A stretch of 64,000 nt of DNA, taken from assembly GCF_000215085.1 (NCBI RefSeq), contig NC_015589.1, positions 1 through 64,000 on the forward strand, in the 5' to 3' direction. The position numbers and the translations under genes were made by a program. The stretch comes from Desulforamulus ruminis DSM 2154. GTDB taxonomy: Bacteria > Bacillota > Desulfotomaculia > Desulfotomaculales > Desulfotomaculaceae. Positions within the stretch are counted from its first letter, which is position 1; each line of letters begins with the position of its first letter. Shown one piece after another: positions 1 through 15,766 of this stretch. The notes under the pieces are model-generated. The model saw only the letters and a list, made by a program, of their open reading frames with translations, was not told the DNA's origin and made no database searches.

Positions 1-16
1 TCATCATCATAAAATA

Positions 17-45
17 TTGACTTTCCTTATCTTCCCTTATTCAAT
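17..45 (+). promoter_or_regulatory. possible dnaA promoter
   Basis: TTGACT (17-22), a 17-nt spacer, then a weak TTCAAT (40-45). The dnaA ribosome site AGGGGGT lies at 88-94, 11 nt before the ATG. The -10 matches consensus at only four of six positions, so this is tentative. No good DnaA box is seen in bases 1-105. Confidence 0.35.
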
Positions 46-105
46 TTAAGGGATTTTTTTTGCCGAATACATAGAACAAATATACTCAGGGGGTCTTTTT
101 TCTTC

Positions 106-1434
106 ATGTCAAATGAAATTCAGGCCAGGTGGGAGCAGGTTTTGCTCCGTTTAGAAAAACAAGTCAATAAACATTCCTTTGATACCTGGTTGGCTAAATG
201 TAAGCCAGTGGCCTTTTATGACAATACCATTATAATAGAAGTTCCCGATCATTTTTCTAAAAGCTGGCTGGCGGATCGGTATGCTCCTATTATAAAACAA
301 GCCTATGAAGCCATCATGCACGAAGAAGTATCTCTTCAATTTATTATTGCCGGTCAAGAAGTGGATCAACCTTCCAAACCCAAAGAAAAATCCCCTGAAG
401 ATACCTATGTAAATATTCTTAACCCCCGTTATACCTTTGATACTTTCGTGATCGGCAATAGCAACCGTTTTGCCCATGCCGCTTCCCTAGCGGTGGCTGA
501 ATCACCCGCCAAGGCGTATAACCCGTTATTTATATACGGAGGCGTTGGTTTAGGAAAAACTCACCTTATGCATGCCATCGGCCATTATATATTAGAAAAT
601 AATTTTGGCCAAAAAGTAGCCTATGTTACCTCGGAAAAATTTACCAATGAACTAATTAATTCCATTCGTGACGACCAAACGGTAGAATTTCGCAATAAAT
701 ATCGCAGCATGGATATTCTTTTAATTGATGATATTCAATTTTTGGAAAAGAAAGAGCGTACCCAGGAAGAATTTTTCCATACCTTTAATACCCTTTATGA
801 GGCCAATAAGCAAATCATCATTTCCAGTGACCGTCCTCCTAAAGAAATTGCCACTTTAGAAGACCGGCTGCGTTCTCGCTTTGAATGGGGATTAATTACC
901 GATATTCAATCTCCTGATTATGAGACCCGGGTAGCTATTTTACGGAAAAAAGCCCAACTGGAAGGTTTGCAAAATTTTCCCGATGAAACCATTGCTTTTA
1001 TTGCGGATAAAATTCATTCTAACATTCGGGAGTTAGAAGGAGCCTTGATTCGGGTAAGTGCCTTCTCCTCCCTGGAAAAAAGTGAGGCCAGCCCTCAACT
1101 GGCAGCAGAGGTTTTAAAAGATGTCATTTCACCCAGTAAACCAAAAGTGATCACCGTTCCTGTTATTATGCAAACAGTCTCGGAATTTTATGGGTTAAGG
1201 GTAGATGATTTAAAAGCGAAAAAAAGAACCCGTTCGGTTGCCTTCCCCAGGCAGGTGGCCATGTTTTTAACCCGGGAATTAACGGACTTGTCTTTGCCTA
1301 AAATAGGAGAAGAATTTGGTGGGCGAGATCATACCACGGTCTTGCATGCCTGCGACAAAATTAACGGCGAATTAGAAAACGATCCGGTGTTGACGGAGAC
1401 CATTAAAGAATTAAGAAAACGTATCCGTGAATAA
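106..1434 (+). CDS. dnaA: chromosomal replication initiator protein DnaA
   Basis: DnaA binds DnaA boxes at oriC and melts the origin in its ATP form. At 442 aa the length is normal. Domain I (about 1-75) is followed by a short charged linker (about 88-100) and the AAA+ domain with Walker A GGVGLGKT (145-152) and Walker B ILLIDDIQ (204-211). The C-terminal domain IV carries the signature RDHTTVLHA near 409-417, which contacts the DnaA box. The ATG follows AGGGGGT by 11 nt. The gene heads the classical dnaA-dnaN-recF-gyrB order, with putative DnaA boxes directly downstream. Nothing is odd; the call is secure. Confidence 0.98.
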   Translation: MSNEIQARWEQVLLRLEKQVNKHSFDTWLAKCKPVAFYDNTIIIEVPDHFSKSWLADRYAPIIKQAYEAIMHEEVSLQFIIAGQEVDQPSKPKEKSPEDTYVNILNPRYTFDTFVIGNSNRFAHAASLAVAESPAKAYNPLFIYGGVGLGKTHLMHAIGHYILENNFGQKVAYVTSEKFTNELINSIRDDQTVEFRNKYRSMDILLIDDIQFLEKKERTQEEFFHTFNTLYEANKQIIISSDRPPKEIATLEDRLRSRFEWGLITDIQSPDYETRVAILRKKAQLEGLQNFPDETIAFIADKIHSNIRELEGALIRVSAFSSLEKSEASPQLAAEVLKDVISPSKPKVITVPVIMQTVSEFYGLRVDDLKAKKRTRSVAFPRQVAMFLTRELTDLSLPKIGEEFGGRDHTTVLHACDKINGELENDPVLTETIKELRKRIRE

Positions 1435-1665
1435 TGTGCATAAAGGTGGATATTTTCTGTTAGAACTGTGGATTATCTCTTATCTGATTCAAAGAACAGA
1501 TAAAACTGTTAATAATTGCTGACATTTTTCTCCACAGTTTCTTTACAGGCTTAAATTCTGTCAGCCAAGGGATCAGCTCTGATTTGCACAAATTAACAGC
1601 ACTTACTACTACTTCTATAAAAAATAAGTATAATAAATAATAATTATGATATCGGGAGATAGAAT
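1435..1665. other. oriC: putative oriC (dnaA-dnaN intergenic region)
   Basis: This 231-nt gap holds DnaA-box-like 9-mers: TGTGCATAA (1435-1443), TGTGGATTA (1467-1475) and TTCTCCACA (1528-1536), each one mismatch from TGTGGATAA or its complement, plus GGTGGATAT (1445-1453) with two mismatches. An A+T-only run at about 1617-1645, just before dnaN, resembles a DNA-unwinding element. The dnaN promoter may lie in the same run (TATAAT 1629-1634, no clear -35). Function is inferred from the boxes and the position. Confidence 0.6.
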
Positions 1666-2763
1666 ATGAAAATAATCTGTACCCGTCAGAACCTAATTCA
1701 AGGAGTAACCACCGCCCAGAGGGGGGTATCGCCTAAAAACCCTCTGCCTATTTTGTCTGGTATCTTACTTTCAGCCAAGGATAACCAGTTGGAACTGAAA
1801 GCCACCGATCTGGAGATGGGTATTCAGTGCACTGTTCCGGCTAACATCCAGGAAGAAGGATCCATTGTTCTGCCGGCCAAGTATCTGGTGGAAATTGTAA
1901 GAAGACTTCCGGACACGCCGATCCAAATTGAAACAGAACAGGGTATCAATGCCGTCATTCGTTACGGCCAATCGGAAATCACCATCAACGGTTTTGAGTC
2001 CGAAGAATTTCCTGCTTTTCCGGCGCCCCAGGGCAACGATACCTTTAGTCTGCCGGAGGAAGAATTGAAAGAGATTCTTCGCCAAATTCTTTTTGCTACC
2101 TCTAACGACGAAAACAGGCCTGTTTTTACAGGTGTGCTAATGGAAATGTCCGAGGGCGATTTGCGTCTTATCGCTACCGATACACACCGTCTGGCCTTGC
2201 GGGAAGAGAAGGTTGCCGATATTGCAGGAGAGAAAAACATTATCATTCCTGGCAAGGCATTAAATGAGCTTTCCCGGGTCATTGGCGCGCCAGACCGTAA
2301 GGTAGATATCTCTCTTGGTGATAATCAGATTATTTTCAGTATGGAAGATACCCGTTTGGTTTCCCGTCTGATTGAAGGCCAGTTTCCCAACTATCGTCAG
2401 GTAATACCTCAAGGGCATAAAACCCGCCTGCGCATAAAAACAAAAGATCTTTTGGAATCTCTGGAAAGAGCCTCCCTATTAGCCCGGGTGGGTACACAAA
2501 TTGTTCGTCTATCACTGGAGACAGATAAAATGATTATCTTTGCCAATACGGAAGTGGGACGAATTCATGAGGAAGTTCCCATTTATCTTGAAGGAGAAGC
2601 CATGCAAATCTCTTTCAATGCCGTGTATTTGATTGATGCTCTTAGAGCCATTGGCAGCGACAATATTTATTTGGATTTAACAGGACCCTTAAGTCCGGGT
2701 GTTTTGCGTCCTGTTGACGGAGATCAATATTTATCCTTGGTCTTACCTGTCCGTACATCCTAA
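1666..2763 (+). CDS. dnaN: DNA polymerase III subunit beta (sliding clamp)
   Basis: DnaN is the dimeric ring that tethers DNA polymerase III to the template. The 365-aa length and the three repeated clamp folds (about 1-120, 128-245, 246-365) are standard. Recognisable features are the N-terminal MKIICTRQNL strand, the LPILSGILL segment and the C-terminal LVLPVR that forms part of the peptide-binding pocket. GGGAGAT (1654-1660) precedes the ATG. It is followed after 17 nt by yaaA and then recF, suggesting cotranscription. Confidence 0.98.
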   Translation: MKIICTRQNLIQGVTTAQRGVSPKNPLPILSGILLSAKDNQLELKATDLEMGIQCTVPANIQEEGSIVLPAKYLVEIVRRLPDTPIQIETEQGINAVIRYGQSEITINGFESEEFPAFPAPQGNDTFSLPEEELKEILRQILFATSNDENRPVFTGVLMEMSEGDLRLIATDTHRLALREEKVADIAGEKNIIIPGKALNELSRVIGAPDRKVDISLGDNQIIFSMEDTRLVSRLIEGQFPNYRQVIPQGHKTRLRIKTKDLLESLERASLLARVGTQIVRLSLETDKMIIFANTEVGRIHEEVPIYLEGEAMQISFNAVYLIDALRAIGSDNIYLDLTGPLSPGVLRPVDGDQYLSLVLPVRTS

Positions 2764-2780
2764 GAGGTGAAAGCTCTTTG

Positions 2781-2993
2781 ATGCAAAAAATAAAAGTAAA
2801 TACAGAAGAAATCCGCCTGGACCAATTCCTAAAATGGGCCAATGTATCCGGGTCTGGGGGAGAAAGCAAAGTACTCATCCAATCCGGCATGGTAAAGGTA
2901 AATGGATTATTGGAAATGAAGAGGGGTAGGCTTCTAAAATCAGGGTATACCGTAGAAGTTGAGGGAGTCGGAAGTTTTTTAGTAGTGATGTGA
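2781..2993 (+). CDS. yaaA: S4-domain RNA-binding protein YaaA
   Basis: A 70-aa protein made almost wholly of one S4 RNA-binding domain, with the pattern IRLDQFLKWANVSGSGGE, then KVLIQSGMVKVNG, then the GYTVEVEG strand. In Bacillus the same small gene sits between dnaN and recF and is linked to ribosome assembly. The start is either TTG at 2778 or ATG at 2781; GAGGTGA (2764-2770) is 10 nt before the ATG, which I prefer. recF follows 10 nt downstream, so translation is probably coupled. Confidence 0.9.
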   Translation: MQKIKVNTEEIRLDQFLKWANVSGSGGESKVLIQSGMVKVNGLLEMKRGRLLKSGYTVEVEGVGSFLVVM

Positions 2994-3003
2994 AGGTGAA
3001 ATT

Positions 3004-4119
3004 TTGAGGGTAAACCGCTTAGATCTGAGTAATTTTCGTAATTACCAGGAGGTTTCTTTTAACCCCCATCCATCCATAAACATTATTACCGGGTCCAATG
3101 CTCAGGGTAAGACCAATTTACTGGAGTCTATTTATTATACTTTACGGGGCCGGTCTTTTCGGGCTGAAAAGGACCGGGATGTGATTAACTGGAAAAGTGC
3201 CAAGACTGCTGTAAACACGCAATTAGAAACTTCATCCGGAAAATTTTTTATTCAGTGGTCCATCGAGACCAAAGGAAAGAAGTTATGGATTAACGGAGCG
3301 GAAAGTACTCGCTCTGAGTTAAGTCCTTTTGGTGTTGTTTTATTTAGCCCGGAAGATTTATATCTGGTCAAAGGATCGCCTCAGGAAAGAAGACACTTTC
3401 TTGATTATGAAGTAGGTTTTTTAAATCCGGGGTATCATTATACCTGGAAGCAATATTCCAGAGTGGTAACACAAAGAAATTCACTGCTTAAAGAAATCAG
3501 GACCAGACGTTCATCTCAGGAAATGCTGGAGGTTTGGGATGAACAGTTATACCGCTACGGTGCTAGAATCATCTTTTTAAGGCTGCAGATACTGGCTAAA
3601 TTAATTCCTATCGCCAGAAAAATACATTATGGATTGACTGGTAATCAAGAAGAATTACAGGCGAAATATTTATCTTCCCTGGTGTTGGAACCAGGGTTGG
3701 CAGAAGATCAGATCTATGACATTTTTGCACGTTCTTCTAAAAAATTAAGAAATGAAGAAATTCAGCGCTGCCAAACATTATTGGGTCCTCACAGAGACGA
3801 TTTGTCTTTATCCATTAACGGCATTGAAGCAAAGGCCTTTGGTTCTCAGGGCCAACAAAGAACGGTTACTTTATCGTTAAAGCTATCTCAACTGGAATTA
3901 TGGCATTATGAATTTGGTATTTACCCTTTGCTATTGCTGGATGACGTTTTGTTTGAGTTGGATGGCAGCAGACAAATGATGCTTTTGGAGAGGATCCGGA
4001 ATAAGGTGCAAACTTTTATCACCACCAGTTTTCCCGGTGGTATGGAAGAGCAGATTAAAGATTCCGGCGCAATATGGCAGGTAACTGCAGGCAACCTCAA
4101 GTTAAAGGAGGAATATTAA
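3004..4119 (+). CDS. recF: DNA replication and repair protein RecF
   Basis: RecF is an SMC-like ATPase that helps load RecA at gaps in single-stranded DNA. The 371-aa product has Walker A GSNAQGKT (30-37), the ABC-type signature region around GPHRDD (about 259-264) and Walker B LLLLDDVLFELD (about 309-320). The start is TTG at 3004 after AGGTGA. The gene ends TAA with the last A shared by the ATG of remB (TAATG), so the two are translationally coupled. Standard Firmicute context. Confidence 0.97.
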   Translation: MRVNRLDLSNFRNYQEVSFNPHPSINIITGSNAQGKTNLLESIYYTLRGRSFRAEKDRDVINWKSAKTAVNTQLETSSGKFFIQWSIETKGKKLWINGAESTRSELSPFGVVLFSPEDLYLVKGSPQERRHFLDYEVGFLNPGYHYTWKQYSRVVTQRNSLLKEIRTRRSSQEMLEVWDEQLYRYGARIIFLRLQILAKLIPIARKIHYGLTGNQEELQAKYLSSLVLEPGLAEDQIYDIFARSSKKLRNEEIQRCQTLLGPHRDDLSLSINGIEAKAFGSQGQQRTVTLSLKLSQLELWHYEFGIYPLLLLDDVLFELDGSRQMMLLERIRNKVQTFITTSFPGGMEEQIKDSGAIWQVTAGNLKLKEEY

Positions 4120-4379
4120 TGTTTCTACACTTGGGCGGGGATATTGTTGTTCTTAAAAAAGACATTATCGCCATTCTGGATACCCGGACCAAGGCATCCT
4201 CAATTACCAGAGAATTTATTGATATCGCTAAGGATGAAGGTTTTATCCAACCCATCTCCCAGGTGGATAAAGAAAAATCACTGGTTATTACCTCAAAAGA
4301 GATTTTTGTTTCCCCTATCTCCTGCACCACTTTGAAAAAGAGATCGGATAACATCTTAGAAACCCAGGAAGAAGATTAA
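4119..4379 (+). CDS. remB: extracellular matrix regulator RemB / DUF370 protein
   Basis: An 86-aa protein beginning MFLHLGGDIVVLKKDIIAILD, typical of DUF370. In Bacillus subtilis the equivalent gene (yaaB/remB) lies between recF and gyrB and affects biofilm-matrix gene expression; the RemA paralogue is a DNA-binding regulator. The reading frame is open further upstream, but the ATG at 4119 follows AAAGGAGG (4106-4113) at good spacing and overlaps the recF stop. A hairpin terminator follows. DNA binding by this particular protein is inferred from the family. Confidence 0.88.
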   Translation: MFLHLGGDIVVLKKDIIAILDTRTKASSITREFIDIAKDEGFIQPISQVDKEKSLVITSKEIFVSPISCTTLKKRSDNILETQEED

Positions 4380-4384
4380 TGTTC

Positions 4385-4411
4385 AAAAACCGTGTAAACC
4401 GCGGTTTTTTC
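4385..4411 (+). terminator. intrinsic terminator after remB
   Basis: Stem AAAAACCG (4385-4392) pairs with CGGTTTTT (4402-4409) across a 9-nt loop and runs into a T tract. It ends the dnaN-remB unit before the separate gyrB promoter. Confidence 0.75.
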
Positions 4412-4484
4412 TTTGTACTGCAAATTTTTGATTCATAATTTTAGTTTAAAAACCCGTTGACAGGATTGATGTTAGTACCCTTCC

Positions 4485-4513
4485 TTGAGTGGGAATACTA
4501 ATTATGGTATAAT
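4485..4513 (+). promoter_or_regulatory. gyrB promoter
   Basis: TTGAGT (4485-4490), an exact 17-nt spacer, then TATAAT (4508-4513) preceded by TG one base upstream (extended -10). It lies 34 nt before the chosen gyrB start. A TTGACA at 4457-4462 is a better -35 alone but has no -10 at proper distance. Confidence 0.75.
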
Positions 4514-4532
4514 ATGGAGTCAATGTGAATAG

Positions 4533-6467
<1,935 letters not shown>

Positions 6468-6564
6468 TTTTACTGAACCTGAGCCGACCGCGGTGAAGTA
6501 AATGCTCCCATTCTGTTAAAGAATCATCGGGTAAGATCCCAAAAAACTAAATAGGAGGGGTATT

Positions 6565-7503
6565 ATGCCAAATTTAAAAAACCTCATGGCTCCACAGGAA
6601 ATGCTGGTGGCAGGAGCAGCTTTGAAAACGGGTATTTTTGATTTTTTATATGAGAAACCCGCAACACTGGAGGAATTGGCCCAAGCTCTTTCTATGGATT
6701 TTCGTGCTCTCTGGACCGTAACGGAGGCCTTAATAGCACTGGGATACTTAACAAAAGATCAGGAACAGATGACATTAACTTCCGAAGCAAAGGATTTATT
6801 TTATAACACCCACAGTGAAAACTATATTGGCTATTCCCTGATTCATACTTTCAATGTAACAAAATCCTGGACTCAGTTACCGGAAACGCTGAAAACCGGT
6901 AAACCGCCGGAACGTCTGCGTGATCAGCAGGATATTAAAGGATTTATGGCTGCCATGGGTAAATATGCCGGCCAAATATCCCATGAACTGGTTAAAATTT
7001 GCCTGGCCGACCTGCCTGAAAAACCCCGGGTATTGGATTTGGGCGGCGGCCCTCTAAATTATGCCAGACCGATGGCCCGAGCAGGTGCTATGGTTACGGT
7101 ACAAGATGTTCCTGAAGTTTGTGCAGTAATGCAAAAGACTTTGCTGCCCGGAGAAAATATTGTTTTTGTTCCCGGTGATTTTACAGAAGGAGTGGTTAAA
7201 GGGCCCTTTGATTTGGCCTTTTTGGGAAATATCTGTCATATTTACGGCGAAAAAGAAAATTGTACTTTGTTTCATCGAGTGCACGGTTCCTTGGGCTCCG
7301 GAGGCCGCATCGCTATTTTTGATCTGGTCCGGGGAGCCAGTCCCAGAGCGGAATTATTTGCGGTAAATATGCTGGTAAACACGCAAACAGGGGGCACCTG
7401 GACCTTTGAACAGTATTCCCGTTGGCTGGAACAAGCCGGCTTCGGCAATGTAACTATGCATCAGGTACAGGATCGACAAATTATTACCGCGGAACGCAAC
7501 TAA
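6565..7503 (+). CDS. class I SAM-dependent methyltransferase (O-methyltransferase-like)
   Basis: A 312-aa protein with the two-domain plan of small-molecule O-methyltransferases. An N-terminal winged-helix/dimerisation region (about 1-95, with LEELAQALSMDFRALWTVTE) precedes a Rossmann methyltransferase domain with motif I VLDLGGGPLNYARP (about 155-168). The acidic residue in VQDVPEV (about 177-183) should bind SAM. GGAGGGG precedes the ATG. It lies between gyrB and gyrA with no link to topology; the substrate cannot be deduced. SAM binding is secure, the O-methyl specificity is family-level inference. Confidence 0.82.
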   Translation: MPNLKNLMAPQEMLVAGAALKTGIFDFLYEKPATLEELAQALSMDFRALWTVTEALIALGYLTKDQEQMTLTSEAKDLFYNTHSENYIGYSLIHTFNVTKSWTQLPETLKTGKPPERLRDQQDIKGFMAAMGKYAGQISHELVKICLADLPEKPRVLDLGGGPLNYARPMARAGAMVTVQDVPEVCAVMQKTLLPGENIVFVPGDFTEGVVKGPFDLAFLGNICHIYGEKENCTLFHRVHGSLGSGGRIAIFDLVRGASPRAELFAVNMLVNTQTGGTWTFEQYSRWLEQAGFGNVTMHQVQDRQIITAERN

Positions 7504-7514
7504 ATAGCAAATAA

Positions 7515-7543
7515 TTGCGATGAACTATTGATTTTGTTATAAT
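7515..7543 (+). promoter_or_regulatory. gyrA promoter
   Basis: TTGCGA (7515-7520), a 17-nt spacer and TATAAT (7538-7543), starting just after the methyltransferase stop codon. The roughly 125-nt leader before gyrA contains GAAAAGCT at about 7580 matched by AGCTTTTC near 7627, which could form a long-looped hairpin. Confidence 0.75.
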
Positions 7544-7677
7544 AAAACTGGCAAAACTTAGTAATAAGTGTACTCCATGAGAAAAGCTAGGATTTCGTTC
7601 GGGTATCTTACCTTGTCGTTGGCCAAGCTTTTCTTGTACTGTTTAAAAGCAGAATATTTTAACCGGAGGTATTATTC

Positions 7678-10131
7678 ATGTCATCCCTTACCGGTAAGGT
7701 CATCCCCTTAGATATTAATAGCGAAATGAAGAACTCCTACCTGGATTATGCCATGAGTGTAATCGTAGGAAGGGCTTTGCCTGATGTAAGGGACGGTCTC
7801 AAACCCGTGCACAGGAGAATTTTATATTCAGTGCATGAATTGGGACTGACTCCTGATAAAGCATATCGTAAAAGTGCCGGTATTGTAGGTAAGGTTATGC
7901 AGGATTATCACCCCCATGGTGATGCTGCCATCTATGATTCCATGGTTCGCTTGGCCCAGGATTTTGCCAGCCGTTATCCCTTGATTCAAGGGCATGGCAA
8001 TTTTGGTTCGGTAGACGGTGACCCGCCGGCAGCCATGCGTTATACCGAAGCCAAGATGGCTAAGCTTACGCTGGAAATGCTGGCTGACATTGATAAAGAA
8101 ACGGTGGATTTCGCCCCCAACTATGATAACCGCACCAAGGAACCCACCATTTTGCCTTCTAAAATTCCTAATCTACTGGTAAACGGCTCTGCGGGTATTG
8201 CTGTGGGTATGGCCACCAACATTCCGCCCCATAACCTTGGCGAAGTGATTGATGGAATTCTACTGATGATTGATAACGCCGATGTTACCATAGACGAACT
8301 GATGAAGGTAATTAAAGGTCCTGATTTTCCTACCGGCGCCAAAATCATGGGCCGGGACGGAATTAGAAATGCTTATCGAACCGGGCGCGGCAGTATTAAG
8401 ATTCGGGCCCAGGTTGAAATTGAAAGTAAAAATAACGGCCGACAGGCTATTATTGTCAATGAAATACCCTATCAGGTTAATAAGGCCAGACTAATTGAAA
8501 AGATTGCCGAATTAGTAAAAGACAAAAAAATTGAAGGTATTTCCGACCTGCGGGATGAATCGGACCGCAGGGGTATGCGCATTGTGATTGAATTAAAAAA
8601 AGACGCCAATCCTCATGTGATTTTGAATCTTCTTTATAAGCATACCCAAATGCAGGATTCCTTTGGGGTTATTATGCTGGCCCTGGTGGACAATCAACCC
8701 AGAGTATTGAATTTGTCCCAGGTATTGTTTTATTATCTGGAACATCAAAAGGACGTTATTACCCGGAGAACTCGCTTTGAATTAAAGAAAGCCGAAGCCC
8801 GGGCTCATATTGTGGAGGGTTTACGGATCGCCCTGGCCAACCTGGATGAAGTAATTAAAACTATCCGGGAGTCCAAAAATACCGATGAAGCTAAAAAAGG
8901 CTTGGTACAAAAATTTAACCTGACGGAAATTCAGGCAGAGGCCATTGTAGAAATGCGTCTGCGCAGCCTGACAGCCTTAGAGGTTGAAAAATTAGAAAAA
9001 GAATATAAGGATTTGTTGTCTAGAATCGATTATCTGAAATCTGTACTGGCTGATGAAAAGAAAGTTCTGGGTATTATTAAAGATGAGCTAGTGGAAGTAA
9101 AGAGAAAATTTGCTGATGCCCGGCGTACGGTAATCAGCAATGAGTCAGCCGGTGACTTTGATATTGAGGATTTAATTGATGAAGAATCTATGGCTGTCAC
9201 CATCACCAATCAGGGTTACATTAAACGAATTTCTGCGGATACTTATCGCAACCAGAAGCGTGGAGGAAAAGGCATTACAGCCATGGGCACCAAACAGGAG
9301 GATTTTGTAAAACACCTCTTTGTTGCTTCAACCCACCATTATTTGTTATTCTTTACCAATAAGGGTAAGGTTTACCGGTTAAAAGTACATGAAGTTCCTG
9401 AAGCAGGCAGAACGGCTAAAGGAACTCCCTTGGTAAATCTGCTTTACATTAGCGGTGATGAATATGTGACAACGGTTATTCCCATCAAAGAATTTATCGA
9501 TGACACCTATCTGGTGATGGCCACCAGGCAGGGGATTATTAAAAAGACACCGCTTACAGAATATAATACTTCCCGGCGGGACGGTATTATTGCCATTCAT
9601 CTGGAGCAGGAAGATGAACTGGTGGCGGTGGAGCTTACCAGCGGTCAGGAAGAAATTATACTGAGCACTAAAAATGGTATGGCCATTCGCTTTTCAGAAA
9701 AAGATGTTCGGTCTATGGGTCGAACTGCCAGGGGAGTAAAAGGGATTTCCCTGTCTCCCAGAGATACGGTTGTGAATATGGATGTGGTTAAGGCCGGCTC
9801 CGACCTGCTGGTGGTTACCGCCAACGGTTTTGGTAAACGCACTTCTTTAGAGGAATACAGGTCGCAAACCAGAGGCGGCAAAGGGATTATTAATATTAAG
9901 ACCACTTCGAGAAACGGCCTTGTTGTTGGAGTACAGGTGGTTGAAGAAGACGATGAGATTATGATTATTACGGCGGAAGGCGTGATTATCAGGATATTTG
10001 CCAGTGACGTCCCCCATTATGGACGGAATACCCAGGGGGTTACCTTGATGAGGACCGCGGAAACAGACCGTATTGTAGCCATTGCCCGGGTGGTAAGTGA
10101 TGAAAATACGGATGAAGAAGAGGGAGAATAA
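7678..10131 (+). CDS. gyrA: DNA gyrase subunit A
   Basis: GyrA breaks and rejoins DNA and wraps it for supercoiling. At 817 aa the length is typical. The catalytic tyrosine is Tyr122 in AAMRYTEA. The quinolone-determining loop reads HPHGDAAIYD, with Ala at the Escherichia coli Ser83 position and Asp87 conserved. The C-terminal beta-pinwheel carries the GyrA box QKRGGKG (about 522-528), which marks it as gyrase rather than topoisomerase IV. The start ATG follows CCGGAGGT. It ends in a strong terminator. Confidence 0.98.
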   Translation: MSSLTGKVIPLDINSEMKNSYLDYAMSVIVGRALPDVRDGLKPVHRRILYSVHELGLTPDKAYRKSAGIVGKVMQDYHPHGDAAIYDSMVRLAQDFASRYPLIQGHGNFGSVDGDPPAAMRYTEAKMAKLTLEMLADIDKETVDFAPNYDNRTKEPTILPSKIPNLLVNGSAGIAVGMATNIPPHNLGEVIDGILLMIDNADVTIDELMKVIKGPDFPTGAKIMGRDGIRNAYRTGRGSIKIRAQVEIESKNNGRQAIIVNEIPYQVNKARLIEKIAELVKDKKIEGISDLRDESDRRGMRIVIELKKDANPHVILNLLYKHTQMQDSFGVIMLALVDNQPRVLNLSQVLFYYLEHQKDVITRRTRFELKKAEARAHIVEGLRIALANLDEVIKTIRESKNTDEAKKGLVQKFNLTEIQAEAIVEMRLRSLTALEVEKLEKEYKDLLSRIDYLKSVLADEKKVLGIIKDELVEVKRKFADARRTVISNESAGDFDIEDLIDEESMAVTITNQGYIKRISADTYRNQKRGGKGITAMGTKQEDFVKHLFVASTHHYLLFFTNKGKVYRLKVHEVPEAGRTAKGTPLVNLLYISGDEYVTTVIPIKEFIDDTYLVMATRQGIIKKTPLTEYNTSRRDGIIAIHLEQEDELVAVELTSGQEEIILSTKNGMAIRFSEKDVRSMGRTARGVKGISLSPRDTVVNMDVVKAGSDLLVVTANGFGKRTSLEEYRSQTRGGKGIINIKTTSRNGLVVGVQVVEEDDEIMIITAEGVIIRIFASDVPHYGRNTQGVTLMRTAETDRIVAIARVVSDENTDEEEGE

Positions 10132-10142
10132 AAAACAATTTG

Positions 10143-10180
10143 AAAAACTGCTCCTGCAAATTTGCCGGAGCAGTTTTTTT
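10143..10180 (+). terminator. intrinsic terminator after gyrA
   Basis: AAAAACTGCTCC (10143-10154) pairs with GGAGCAGTTTTT (10167-10178) and continues into T residues. It insulates gyrA from the rRNA promoters. Confidence 0.9.
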
Positions 10181-10193
10181 GGCTAATTTAAGA

Positions 10194-10409
10194 TTGACAC
10201 ATTTTTTTTGTTATGATATATTAACATACGCCGCTAAGGTGTTGTTATATCAAAGATATTGTCCTTGGCAGGCAGCAGCATGGGACAGAAGATAAAAAAT
10301 AATTATTGACTGTCGCAATTTGTAGTGTTATGATGAAGAAGTGTCGTGAGACACGAAAGAGAAATTACCAAAAAAAGTACTTGCAAAAAAGTGCTGAAGA
10401 TGGTAAACT
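10194..10409 (+). promoter_or_regulatory. three tandem rRNA operon promoters
   Basis: Three -35/-10 pairs each have a 17-nt spacer: TTGACA (10194-10199) with TATATT (10217-10222); TTGACT (10306-10311) with TATGAT (10329-10334); and TTGCAA (10381-10386) with TAAACT (10404-10409), the last with an extended TG. Spaced serial promoters are usual for rRNA operons. The remaining leader, about 10410-10636, contains the 5' half of the 16S processing stem and no gene. Confidence 0.7.
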
Positions 10410-10468
10410 AAAATTCCGGTTGCGGGACCGGAGAAAACAAAGAAGAGACCTTGAAAGAGGTCGAAGCT

Positions 10469-10500
10469 GGTCTTTGAAAACTAAACAGAACGATGATGGA
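10469..10500 (+). other. 16S pre-rRNA processing stem, 5' half
   Basis: The segment containing GAAAACTAAACAG and ATGATGGA is largely complementary to 12317-12354 downstream of 16S rRNA. Such flanking helices are the classic RNase III substrates that release pre-16S. Pairing was judged by eye. Confidence 0.7.
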
Positions 10501-10636
10501 TGAAAAGCGGGAAGCCAAAGTCGGGTGAGAACCCGAGAGTAGGCGGACCAAAAAACAATCCTCGTCAAAGCGTGAAAACGCTAGCGAGTAATTCAGAACA
10601 CAAGAGCAAATCAACTCTTGAAAATATTTTAGGATA

Positions 10637-15473
<4,837 letters not shown>

Positions 15474-15480
15474 AGAAACG

Positions 15481-15516
15481 ACCTTTACGAAAAGCGCTGT
15501 TTAGTTTTCAGGGAAT
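15481..15516 (+). other. 23S pre-rRNA processing stem, 3' half
   Basis: Contains GCTGTTTAGTTTTCAGGGAA, the reverse complement of the segment upstream of 23S at 12451-12486. Confidence 0.75.
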
Positions 15517-15532
15517 GAATAAGTCAATAGGT

Positions 15533-15650
15533 TTCTGGTGACGATACCGGAGGGGATACACCTGTTCCCATCCCGAACACAGCAGTTAAGTCCTCCAGGG
15601 CCGATGGTACTTGGGGCTCACGCCCCTGGGAGAGTAGGTCGTCGCCAGAA
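15533..15650 (+). rRNA. rrf: 5S ribosomal RNA
   Basis: TTCTGGTGACGATACCGGAG at the start pairs with GTCGTCGCCAGAA at the end. The loop CCCATCCCGAACACAGCAG is diagnostic of 5S. Length is about 118 nt. A terminator follows immediately. Confidence 0.95.
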
Positions 15651-15658
15651 TATTTTTT

Positions 15659-15700
15659 AACCCCACTGCCTTAAGCAGTGGGGTTTGTTATTTTTCTTTT
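15659..15700 (+). terminator. rRNA operon terminator
   Basis: AACCCCACTGC pairs with GCAGTGGGGTT across CTTAA, followed by a T-rich tail. Confidence 0.88.
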
Positions 15701-15766
15701 TAAATATATGGGAAAAAATTGATATGCTGTATAATACTAAAGGGAGACTAAAGAAAGGAGTTTTCC

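Noticed and set aside
4457-4462. TTGACA as the gyrB -35
   Set aside because: No -10 at 16-18 nt; the TTGAGT/TATAAT pair downstream fits better.
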